A stretch of 61,615 nucleotides of DNA from Byssochlamys sp. IMV 00236 (Eukaryota; Ascomycota; Eurotiomycetes; Eurotiales; Thermoascaceae), in contig MSJH02000284.1 in the NCBI GenBank assembly GCA_001931875.2, positions 1 through 61,615 on the forward strand. Direction: 5' to 3'. The translations under genes and the position numbers were made by a program. The notes beneath the pieces were generated by a model, which was not told where the DNA came from, ran no database searches, and saw only the letters and a list, made by a program, of their open reading frames with translations. How positions within the stretch are numbered: the first letter of the stretch is position 1; the number at the start of each line of letters is the position of its first letter. Shown here piece by piece: positions 35,092 to 45,266 of this stretch.

Positions 35092-35368
35092 TAATTAAAA
35101 AAAGAAGGAAAAAAAAGAAGGAAAAATTATCTCCCAGCTTGCAGGCAAAACAACAGTCAATAGCCTTGCGGAATGTATATATTTTTTATGCAAAGGGATC
35201 ATCCATAATATAAAGTATTCGAAGAGAGATGATTTGTGTACTTTCTAATTCGATACCCGAGAGTAGGCCAACCAATGTTATTTATTGATCGCATAGATAA
35301 AATTTTTCTTTTTTTTTTTTTTCAGTGTAGATCTTTGCTTTCTTTTTCCCTTTTTTTTCTTAAATAAA

Positions 35369-36909
35369 ATGATTGCTCCAACAGAACCAACAGAACCAAT
35401 TGAACGAATATCAAATGAAAAAACAGATAGAGAATCATCCATATCCAATGCTTATTCTTCACCAGATATCATTCCTCCTGATGGTGGAAGAGGTTGGCTT
35501 GTCGTCTTTGGTTCATTTTTGGTAAATGAATAAAAACTGACTTTGAATTGACAATGAGCTGATAAAAAGTACTAGGGCATGTTTGCGATGTGAGTTTTGG
35601 GATGAAGAAGTTGATATATGAGATGTACTAATATTGCGTATATTAGATTTGGATATAATTATAGCTGGGGTGTCTATCTTAATTATTATAGAACAAATGT
35701 ATATATTGGTCAAATGAGTACTCTCTCTTGGATTGGCTCAATCTGTGTCGCGTTATTTTTTATTACAGGGCCCATCAACCAAATACTTATTGAAAGAATG
35801 GGTTACAAATATATGCTTGCAACAGGTACTGTTTGTTGTACAGCTGCTCTTATTTTGGCCAGTTTTGCACAAGAGGTAATTATATAAAATTTAACAAATC
35901 AAAAAGATGAAACAAAATCTAAAAAAGGTACCAAATAAAAAATATGACAGGTATGGCACGTATTTCTGACGCAAGGTGTCTTGTTTGGCCTTGGAGCATC
36001 CTTTGTCAGTTTAACCTGTATTGGTGCACCTCAACAGTGGTTTTCAAAGAGAAGAGGTTTAGCTGTTGGTTTATCATTTTGCGGATCTGGTGTTGGTGGT
36101 TTAGTTGTAGCCAATATTTCTATGGCAGCTATCAAAAGCATCGGTTATCGATGGGCTCTTCGTATTGATGGTATTGTCATCTTTATTCTTTTATCGATTG
36201 CTACTTGTCTTGTTCGTCCCTTTGGAGATGTAAAAAAGACAGGTGGTCAAAGAAAGGTAATTAATTGGTATCTATTCAAAAACTCCATGTTTTCTGTCAT
36301 GTTTATGCATGGTCTTATTACAACTTTTGGTTACATGGTAAGTCCTCTTTTTCTTTTTCTTTTTTTTTATATCTCACTTATATATAGACACCCTACTTCT
36401 TATTACCTTCCCATGCAAATGCACTTAATCTGGACCCTTGGGTTGGTGCCAACCTTTCCGCCATCATGTCGGCAGTCAATGCTGTCGCAAGAGTGTTTAC
36501 TGGACATGTAGGCGATAAGCTTGGCAGGTTCAACAGTCTGTTTCTCTGTACATTTCTGTGCGGTGCAAGCTGCTTGCTCATTTGGACCAATGTTCATAAT
36601 GAAGGAACCCTTTGGGCATTTGCCGTTATCTATGGTTTCTTTGGTGGAGGCTATGTCGCACTCTTCCCTGCAGTCCAACCACAGGTCGTTGGCCTTGAGA
36701 ATATTGGTCCAGCTATTGGATTACTTTACACCACTAATATATTTGGATATCTCTTTGGTACACCGATAGCTTCTGCACTCATCAACCTAGATACACCACC
36801 CAATTATCTTTATGGTGCATTATGGGCAGGAAGTACTATTGTTGTCGGTTCCTTGTTTGCAGGATGGCTTAGAATCCTAAAAGGTGGATTTAAGTTTGTC
36901 AAGATTTAA
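35369..36909 (+). CDS. Monocarboxylate-transporter-like MFS permease
   Basis: Exons 35369-35521, 35576-35589 (14 bases), 35647-35875, 35951-36337 and 36388-36909; 434 residues. A 48-residue cytosolic N-terminus precedes PPDGGRGWLVVFGSFLGMFA, the first-helix signature of the MCT/SLC16 and fungal Mch family. The cytosolic loop GHVGDKLGRF matches the MFS loop 8-9 motif. About twelve hydrophobic helices can be counted (LTCIGAPQQWFSKRRGLAVG is the loop 4-5 region). Substrates in fungi vary (riboflavin, carboxylates and others) and cannot be read here. The 14-base exon is needed to keep GMFAIFGYNYSWGVY in frame. A (T)n-rich leader lies before the ATG. Confidence 0.9.
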
Positions 36910-37454
36910 GTCATTATGTGTATCTTGTAGATAACTTTTTTTTATTTTTTATTTGCATTAGTTTAATAGATAAAAAGATTTCAGTTTATATAACGCGTTT
37001 GTTTACGCGTGACGCGTAGCACGTACCTATCATTTTTTTTTTCATAGCGTAGTTTTAAAAGGATAAGCATACTCTTTGTTATCGAATCATGTGTGTATAT
37101 GACCATCATGAACACACACCATGTTCTAATAAGATCGACCTTGTATTGTGGTAGATTTATCAAAAAAAAGAAAGAAAACCTTGAAAGTTGGTTATTTTCC
37201 CATCACATATTATTTACTGTATTTTTGTTTTCAAGTCTTTGCTGACTTCTACAGCTCCCAATTCGTATCTATTGCATGCAATTTTATAATTTGGAATATC
37301 TCCTGCCTTTTATCATCCCATCAGCTCTTCAGCTGCAATTTTCCTTCTTTTATTGTTCTCTAATGAACACGCTCTACTGGTTATTTCGCTACATATATAC
37401 ATAACTTTCTTAAGTCAATACATTTATTTCAATCATGTATGGATTTTTAAAGTT
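36910..37454. other. Intergenic, 3' side of the MFS gene
   Basis: No gene recognised, apart from the ACGCGT cluster described separately. Short open frames on both strands are AT-rich noise. Confidence 0.5.
36993..37017. promoter_or_regulatory. Cluster of three ACGCGT (MluI cell-cycle box) sites
   Basis: ACGCGT occurs at 36993-36998, 37005-37010 and 37012-37017. It is a palindrome bound by MBF-type factors in yeasts. No active gene starts nearby: the closest plus-strand start is about 2.9 kb away. It may be chance, or a leftover of an old promoter or repeat. Confidence 0.4.
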
Positions 37455-37817
37455 TTACGTTCGGCAATTCAGTTCGCTTCCGTCAAAAGCTGTATCAATA
37501 AAACCCCAAACACGTCGCATAACATCGCGTTCGCTATAATCTGTGAGGGACAAATAGTTAGTAGCGAATAAATCTGCAGCCTATTGAATGGTCATCTTTA
37601 GCCAATAAAGATCTTGCTCAGTGGCTGGATCAATGACTATATTTTTGATATGGTTGAAAACTTTAATTATATCCGTAGTTCTAGGGATTGTATTCTAAAA
37701 GTCTTTTATTTTTTCGGGAAATTGAAAACTGATATCCTTCTCAACGCACTTGTTCTTGATCTCATCTAATTCTTCCGCAGAAAAGATATCTATCCAATTT
37801 TTGTCATCCAAATCTAA
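37455..37817 (-). pseudogene. Decayed coding fragment with two internal stops, unknown multi-copy-like family
   Basis: On the minus strand one frame of about 120 codons reads DLDDKNWIDIFSAEELDEIK, IVIDPATEQDLYWLKMTIQ and DYSERDVMRRVWGFIDTAFD. It is broken by TAG at 37697-37695 and TAG at 37583-37581, and ends at TAA 37457-37455. Both TAGs could derive from TGG or CAG by one transition. No start or usable introns were found. From memory such D-V-(L/M)-x-R-(V/I)-W-x-x-(I/V)-D-x-A-F-D blocks recur in mucoralean genomes, which would fit a dispersed element; this needs a search. Confidence 0.45.
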
Positions 37818-38061
37818 AATAAGAGAACAAGGAGGACTAATACATAAAAAAGTTTCATTAAATACATTTATGTGCGATGCTTAGCATGTTACTTACTGTT
37901 CATAGTTCAGTTTTAGAGTAAACTCGTTCAATGCTTCTTCTACATATCGTCCAGTGGAAAGCTTTCACATTCTATCTTTTTGAAGCAAGGTATACATATT
38001 TTTAACATTCACTTTATCGGTACTTGTTAACTTGTATCCCAAAAAACTTGCTTTACTTATA

Positions 38062-38098
38062 GGGAAACACTACATGTACCAGAAAATGCACCAGAAAT
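38062..38098 (+). repeat. Element-end-like repeat, copy 1
   Basis: GGGAAACACTAC followed by a pair of ACCAGAAA units (spaced by ATGC). It matches copy 3 (inverted, at 39898-39937) with CA/GC changes, and the first 12 bases match copy 2 exactly. Confidence 0.5.
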
Positions 38099-38517
38099 TA
38101 GACTAATACTTCGGGCACTGCCTCTAGCTATTACCTATGGTGTAATCTAACAATGCTTTCCAATGTGCAGCGCCACGCTAAGCATGGCTTTATGAAGTTG
38201 CCATATAGGACTTGTTCTTTTCAAGAAGAAGAAAGAGATAAAAAAGATATGTTGTTATTTATTCTAGTTTTATGTTGTCAGTTGATCAACAAAGATGTAA
38301 GAACATGTGTAATTCACACTTTATATCAGAGAGAGTGAACCGGACAGCCTTAGGTTAGGCAGAGGCATTGGTAATGTGAAGTTATAAAATGATGTCATAG
38401 AAGAAGCGCCCGTAGCATTAGCTTATTTTCTGGTGTATGTAGTATTCACCTTGCTTGCATTACCTGATTTGCTTGATTGTGAACCATTTCCACTGCCACT
38501 ATAAATAATACCACTAC

Positions 38518-38550
38518 GGGAAACACTACGCGAAAATACATGCGAAAATA
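38518..38550 (+). repeat. Element-end-like repeat, copy 2 (candidate left terminal inverted repeat)
   Basis: GGGAAACACTAC followed by two GCGAAAAT units. It is inverted relative to copy 3, so 38518-39937 could be the body of a 1.4-kb non-coding element. No target-site duplication was recognised. Confidence 0.5.
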
Positions 38551-39897
38551 AAGTTAGTGTTACGTATACATAATTGTTTTTTTTGGGTTTTACTCTTCGC
38601 ATTATTTTCAATATTATCATTCTTTGAAGAAAGAAAAGCAAAAGAAAATGCTGACCACAAAATACGTTATTCTTATAGACGCGTCATGCCTAATGCTCAT
38701 TGGCCGTGATAATTTCAAGGAATAATCCTGTTTTCTTATAAAATGAAACTATTTTTAATGAACTCTCAGCATAATAAAGAGATTATTACAGACTCATCGG
38801 TGCACATTTTTCTTATACTTCAGTGTTGAACATAGTACTGCTTGTAGGCGTGGTTTGTCTAGTGTTATAAATCAGAGGACCAATGAGTACAATAAGATAG
38901 GATGGAGCTTCACAATGACATAAGAATAGAATAGAGGTAGATATTTACCTCTTATTACATTAAAAGTTTAAAAAAGGTTCCTCGGAATAAATACTCTCCT
39001 GCTTGTGCCTAGATTTCTAGCCTCAGATCAACAATTAGTCAGATACAAATTCAAATGTCGTCTATGATGAAAGAATGATATTTTATAAATAGCAAAGCCT
39101 TGGTTTTTCTTATACACACGCAAAAACTCTATGAGTACTGTGATAATCGGTGAATAAGTAGCTTTAACTCGGGAAAAGATCTAGAAAATAAGAAGATGGA
39201 GTGAGCCATTGTCAACTAATTGCATATTAAATATAGCATGTTATCAACCACTATAGATTATGCCATGAGTCAGTGTTGTGGGCTTAATGCGGTTTATTGC
39301 GTTTGTACTTAAGATGACTTTGGCTAGTGTACGAAATATATTGATTATATTGAGTCAAGGTGTGTATAATTTTCTTTGATATAAACGTACAAATACGACA
39401 AACACCTCACTTTGTGGCTGGTTGATATGACCTTATGTTCACACGAAAGTTAAGCGAGGAACTAAGGAACGATTTGACTTGCACAAGCATGGATTATACA
39501 AAAGCATGCGTACAAAGTACTTTATTTTAAAAGTGGATGTTAAAGCAACTTGAAATTTGTAGATAAAATGAAACATTACACGGATGTTGAAAGAATCCTT
39601 AGTAAATATACCCTGATCCTCCACTTAATTGTTGATTCGATTCTTTGGATTGTATTTAATAAGTTGCAGATGTATATAATGGATCTGTATACTTTTAGAC
39701 AGCAGATAATACGCTGTACCTGTCATTTTGACTCAAGTCACCTGAGACCTTTAAACCAACCGTGGCACCTGGCAGATTAAAAAGAAGTATAGAAAGTTAA
39801 TTCGGCCAAGATTACCATCATTATATGAGCCATCCTGTATAACAAACGGCGATGTTTTATACAAATAAATGAAACCTTCTGTTCTGGTGTGCCCATA
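38551..39897. other. Degenerate DNA between the inverted repeats, no gene seen
   Basis: About 1.35 kb without a supported gene. Short open frames (39439-39624 minus, 39550-39780 plus) show no motif. It may be the interior of a non-autonomous element. Confidence 0.45.
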
Positions 39898-39937
39898 GTG
39901 TTTTCGCGTGCATTTTCGCGTGCGCGTAGTGTTTCCC
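39898..39937 (-). repeat. Element-end-like repeat, copy 3 (candidate right terminal inverted repeat), also E2F/MBF-like sites
   Basis: Read on the minus strand it starts GGGAAACACTACGCG and carries two CACGCGAAAA units. Read on the plus strand it gives two TTTTCGCGTG repeats, which resemble E2F/MBF cell-cycle sites. It ends only 26 bases before the ATG of the UBE2T-like gene. Confidence 0.5.
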
Positions 39938-39963
39938 TTTTTTTTTATTCCTTTTTATACGAA

Positions 39964-41366
39964 ATGTATTCAGACATTTTAATAAAGAGGTTACAGAAAG
40001 AACTTCGTATGTTATAATTGTATATTTGAGAAACATTATTGATATAAATAATAGGAAGCCTTGAAAGAGAACCGCCACCGGGAATCACTTGCTATCCAAA
40101 AGAAGACGACATTACACAATTAGAAGCATGTAAGCAGCTTTAAGAAAAGTAGTAGTTGTGTATATAATGTAAAACACTTTATTAGATATCAAAGGACCAC
40201 CTGATACGCCTTATGAGAAGGGACTATTCAAACTTGATATTCAGATACCTTTAAAATATCCATTTGAGCCACCTCAGATTCGCTTTAAAACACTCATTTA
40301 CCATCCCAACATTGACGACAGTGGACGCATATGTGCAGACATTTTAAAAACGGGTGGGTGGAAGCCTGCGCTTAATCTTTCAACCACTTTAATATCCTTA
40401 TCTCAATTACTTGCTCATCCAAATCCTGATGATCCTTTGGATGCTGATATTGCAAAGGAGTATTATATAGACTATCCTCAATTTAAACAAAAGGCCGAGG
40501 AGTACACGTTGAAATATGCCACAAAAGATTCCGCTGAAGATAATAATAATACCAACAACTTCCTCAAGACAGAACAAGAGGACAAGGAAGAGGACGATTA
40601 TGAATTGACTATACCTAATAAAGCATCAACATCACTACTGCTACTTTCAAAGAAAAAGAACAAGAAACAAGGCACAGCCAAGCGTTCATCGACTGAGAAT
40701 GATACAGGGTCCATACACACAAGTAACATACCTGAGTCTACGGAAACATTGTCGACGACTGAAAGGGAATTATCAGAGGAAGTAGAACAGACTTCAGAGA
40801 ATGCTTCAGCAGAGGACTTGACAAAAGATCAGATCAAAGAAGAACATGATGAAAATCCAGAAAAACATCTTCCTGTGGTGGACATAAGTAACCAACAGTC
40901 AAACAATCAAAATAACAAGCAGAAGTGTACCAAAAGAAGATCTTCTCAGCACAAGTCGAAGGATAGAAAGCAAAAGCTAAAAGAAAAGGAAGTGGCTATT
41001 GTTATTGATCACATTGAAGAAAAGGAAGCAGAAAACTTGGATACTACAAATTATACTGAGGCAACGAGTAGCTATAGTCGTAAGGAAGAATTAATATCAA
41101 CTCAGCTTGAGGATGGCCCTGATGGTCACCCCACATTATTTGATGGCAACACAAAAGCAACTGGAAAAAACGGGGTTAAACGTCCCTATAGTGCACTTGA
41201 GCTTTTGGATGTCATTGAACTTTCTGACGACGACGACGAAAGCGACGGTAATAATAAAGACCAAGAGGCATTTTCAGAGCCTCCGTTGTATACATTAAGA
41301 TTATCCAAGAAACTGTCGAGAACAACGCTCAATTTAAGCAAAAAGAAGAAGACCACTGGGAATTAA
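39964..41366 (+). CDS. UBE2T: UBE2T-like ubiquitin-conjugating enzyme E2 with long disordered tail
   Basis: Exons 39964-40006, 40055-40129 and 40186-41366; 432 residues. The UBC fold covers about residues 1-155. EREPPPGITCYP, DTPYEKGLFKLDIQIPLKYP, FEPPQIRFKTLIYHPNID and PNPDDPLDADIAKEY match UBE2T, the E2 that monoubiquitinates FANCD2/FANCI in the Fanconi anaemia pathway. The HPN motif and the catalytic Cys (RICADI, Cys89) are intact. Human UBE2T ends after about 197 residues; here a Lys/Glu-rich tail of about 280 residues follows. It contains SKKKNKKQ-type basic clusters and, at 382-385, VIEL followed by SDDDDESD, a SUMO-interaction-like motif. The start is 26 bases after a repeat with TTTTCGCG elements. 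No Fanconi E3 (FANCL) lies in the window. Confidence 0.85.
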
Positions 41367-41504
41367 TCACAGTCAGCCTAAATGGCTTGTACAGTCACAC
41401 CATTCCCACCTCTTCCTTCTCTCTCTTTGTTTATTATAAAAAGGGAGGTTATTGTATATCTACGCATTTTTTCATACGAAATTATTCGACTATAGTATAT
41501 CAAC

Positions 41505-42550
41505 ATGATTCCATCAATTCCTTTACTCGAAACCCTTGAAATCACATTAACTAGTACGGGCGTAGCTGAACTAGCATTCAACAGACCCAATCGATATAAT
41601 GCATTATCACCTTTAGCTTATAGAGTAAATAAATGAATAATAAATAAAAACAGCCATTTACAATATCCAAAACAGGATTGGTTATCAGCCATTCAATGGG
41701 CTGCAAAGTGTGATGCTGTAAAGGTAGTCGTGTTGACAGGTCGAGGAAAATATTATACCTCAGGACAAGAATTACAAGAACCTGATTTTAGTGCGGCTGG
41801 TATTGAGGCTCAGAAGAAACGACGTCAGGTTACAAAGTAAAACAAAAAGAAAGTATCTATTATATATAAAAAACTCATTGTGATGCACAGAACACTGGTA
41901 GACGAATTGATCAATTTCCCAAAGCTATTGATTGCTGGTGTCAATGGTAAATAAACAAAGAACAATGTAGTATAGTAGCTCATTACAGTTTATGTGCGGC
42001 AGGTAATGCGATTGGCTTCGGTGTAACAACATTGGCATTATGTGATGTCGTGTATTCAGTACCTGGAGCAACATTTAACACTCCTTTTATGAAACTGGCC
42101 TTTTGTGCGGAAGGATGTTCTTCCATCTTGTTTCCAAGGATTATGGGACCTTCCAAGGCGAATGAAATGCTGGTAAAAAAAAAAAAGGTATATGTGCAAT
42201 TATAACAAAATGCTCATTTTTTTTTTCTCTAGTTGATGGGTCGTACTTTTACTGCCGAAGAACTCGTGGACTGTGGATTCGTCAGCCGTCTCTTACCTCT
42301 CGACGGCTTCCGTGAACAAATTCTTAATATTGCTGAAGAGGCAGCTAAATTCAGTGCGACGGCTATAGGAGTATCCAAAAAGCTTATTCGAGACGTTGAT
42401 CGTGAATTACTGCTTAAAGTTAATGCAGTAGAAATGGAACAGCTGACGAAGCAAATGGCTAGTGAAGAATCGATTACAAGTTTAAAACGGTTTGTAGAGG
42501 AAGCAAAGAAAAAGAAGGCACTAAGACAAAATAAAAGCAGCAAAATCTAA
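41505..42550 (+). CDS. Peroxisomal enoyl-CoA delta-isomerase/hydratase (ECI2-like)
   Basis: Exons 41505-41624, 41676-41836, 41891-41946, 42003-42172 and 42233-42550; 274 residues. The crotonase fold is recognisable: VVVLTGRGKYYTSGQEL (first oxyanion-hole segment), LLIAGVNGNAIGFGVTTLAL (second) and AFCAEGCSSILFPRIMG. The GQEL in place of the hydratase GxDL and the Glu in AEGCSS fit delta3,delta2-enoyl-CoA isomerases of the ECI2/PECI type, which shift double bonds during oxidation of unsaturated fatty acids. The protein ends SKI, a plausible type-1 peroxisomal targeting signal. No N-terminal presequence is seen. Exon phases are consistent throughout. Confidence 0.86.
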
Positions 42551-45150
42551 AAATAACGCCATTTTGCTATACTGTTTTTATGCTCAAGTTTGTGAATGCA
42601 ACGAACGTTTTGGATCTTTGATTTTGAACAATAAAATACAAGCACACATTTGCTTTCACTTTTATTATCTTCCATACGCTATCTTTAAAAATTACTGAAG
42701 AGGATGTGCATTTGATGAGATAAATCTTTATACAACATTGGCCATACTGACAACATTGTATCTTCACTGATAAAGTTCCCATTCAAATCTTTTTTTTTTA
42801 AACAGCATTCGTTTTTCTATCAACCATAACTTAAAAGGAGTCAGTAGGCGACAACAAGAGTTTAAAGAATGGAGTGAATCCAAAGATGGCAAAGACTTTT
42901 AGTTGGCAAGAACTCAACTCAAAATATTCAAACTCGCAGTAAAACTTGTACAAATGGCAATGTCCATAAACAGCAGGTGAATAAGTGTATTGACTCAACC
43001 GTAGATTCTACAATAGAATAGTATGTAGGATTGTAATTTGCTTGTCTTCACCATTGAAGTCATAATGCTGGATACCTCACTGTCATACGAGAAATAAGAA
43101 AACAAATATAAAAAGAATCTATTGCCTCCCTTTTGAAATTTGAGAAGCCGCCCATAGTTTAATTCCCTTTATTGGCGAACAATGACCCAAATTTTTACGT
43201 GTTACCTCATGCGTAAAAAGAAAAAGATATTTACTTCCTTTTCCCTCATTAAAAAGAAAACAAAATTCTTTCTTAAGCATAAGCAAATAGTTCCAAAAGC
43301 TTTTATTTCTAAAATAAGCAAAAGGTAGAAACCATCAATTAGGGCTTTTCAGGTGTCAATGCGACCATTTACCATGTTCCTTAGGTCAATCAATAATGAA
43401 ATACAATTGGCCTAATGGAACCTTTTATAGTAAACATTTCGCAATATGATACAGATTTTGTCGTCAATACTTTAGAAATAAACTTCGAGAAACTTCTACA
43501 CACATACACATGAATCTCTTCAAAGCCCAATCTACTTCCTCAAAACGCCGTTGACCGAATTTTTCAAACTATTCTACCAGACCACATTAGCTTGTTGCAA
43601 TAAATACAAATGGATTATAGATGTAAACTAAATTCTGTATCAAGACATACGCTTTCTGTCCTACACGAATACATAATCCAATACAGTAATAATGACGGCA
43701 TTATTAACCAAGCGGTAGACGATCGGCAGAATCTCTCACTTGGCTTGAAATCCAAGTTTTCGCCCTTAGTCACCTAAGGAGACTTGTTTTGACTCTGATC
43801 GGATATAATTATACACATAACTGCATAGCCCAAAAGGGAGTCTTTTTAAACAAATAATATCCAAATGAGGATGTTTATTTACATCAATCCGGTTTGAACT
43901 GAAGTGTAAGAATAACAATAGAGATTCTTTTTGCAAACCAAATACAATACGTCTTACTCTATATGGGGACGAACTTCTGTAAACTAAAAGTTCCAAGTTC
44001 TGAATTAAGTTTTGTAAAAAGAAAAATGATGTGAAGCATACAGGACGATCTAATAGCAACAACAACCAACAAAGCAAAGTTGAAATACAATCGCAAGTTT
44101 AAGTTAAATCACATGGAATATGCAAAGGAAGACCCCGCAGCAATCAACCAAGTTTGCACAAAAACAGGCTCTAAATAATCAAGTAAATCGCATTCTATTT
44201 TTAACAAGATCCACTTTTTGCCAAGTGGAAACGAAATCACGACTTTATCTGGAAACATGTCTAAAACCAGCTATTATTTTCAAATACCTGTGAATAAATG
44301 ATCACGTATGCAGCTGGCATTTTATTTAAACCAGTTTTGTAATTATAAAAAGATGATTACCATGGGTCATATCAACTTTCCCTTTTGACAATGGATAGAG
44401 ACTATTCTGGGAAATTCTCTGGTTTATTTTCCTTGGCACTATTGTATATGCATATAAATCCATTACTGCTCTCTCTTTCTCTTTTTCTTTCACTGACAGT
44501 TACATATGATATCACACATACGCTAGATCGTCATTTACTGCAACAAGCGTTGGATTTCTGTCGCACAACGGAAAGAAAGATGAACAAGATGGTGTTATTT
44601 CAGGTATAAAAAAGAATTAAAAATAGAATAAAGGTGCATATGTCGTATTGTATGATAATCATCTTTTTTTGTGATTATAAAAGATCAACTGGGTAACCGC
44701 GGTATAAGGGCTGAGCGTTTGTATAAATCTAGCCAGATCTGTAGTAAAGGGCTGAAAAGTTTTACTTTATTAATAAAGTACATTGTTAAATATAGCAGGG
44801 CTGAACATTTGTTTTTTTTTTTCTTTTTGCCAAGTTATAAACAGCAAAGAAAACTGAGATTGGATAACATGTTACTATGACAACATTTTTATCTTTTATG
44901 TAAATACCATTAGAGTTGTCAGGGGCAACAAAAATTTAACATTATAAAAGTATATAATTAAATACTATGTATACTTTCATAAATATATAATTCTGTCAAT
45001 CTAAGCCATGTTCGATTATAAGCTAGAAAGGGGGAGATGTGTTTATGGGTCATAGGATGACAGGTCAAAGAGCTATTTATAAAATTTGCTACTTTTTTTA
45101 AAACTTTTCTCGACTCTACAGAACTGTTACACATACGCTTTTCTGTAGAC
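42551..45150. other. Long intergenic region, no supported gene
   Basis: About 2.6 kb of AT-rich DNA. A plus-strand frame at 44385-44609 includes YDITHTLDRHLL, faintly like the start of eIF3e, but nothing downstream supports it. A tRNA-like stretch near 43700-43775 lacks a proper T-arm. Otherwise nothing recognised. Confidence 0.5.
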
Positions 45151-45157
45151 TATAAAA
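45151..45157 (+). promoter_or_regulatory. TATA box of the aspartic-protease-like gene
   Basis: TATAAAA about 110 bases before the ATG at 45267, followed by TATATAAAG and a long CT/TTTC leader. A second candidate, TATATAAA, sits about ten bases further on. Confidence 0.45.
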
Positions 45158-45266
45158 ATGTTTATATAAAGTAACCCTTTCTTTTTCTTCTCTGTTTCTC
45201 TTCTTTCCACTTTCTTTACATTTCTTTACTTTTTTCTTTACTTTTTTTTACTAGACATTAAAAGAA

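Noticed and set aside
43696..43775. tRNA-like stretch (ACCAAGCGGTAGACG, later TTGAAATCCAAG)
   Set aside because: No acceptor stem pairing and no canonical T-loop (GGTTCGAATCC type); not supported as a tRNA.
44385..44880. Possible start of an eIF3e-like gene (YDITHTLDRHLL)
   Set aside because: The resemblance covers about a dozen residues; the text after it and after the candidate intron at about 44604 does not continue as eIF3e or any PCI protein.
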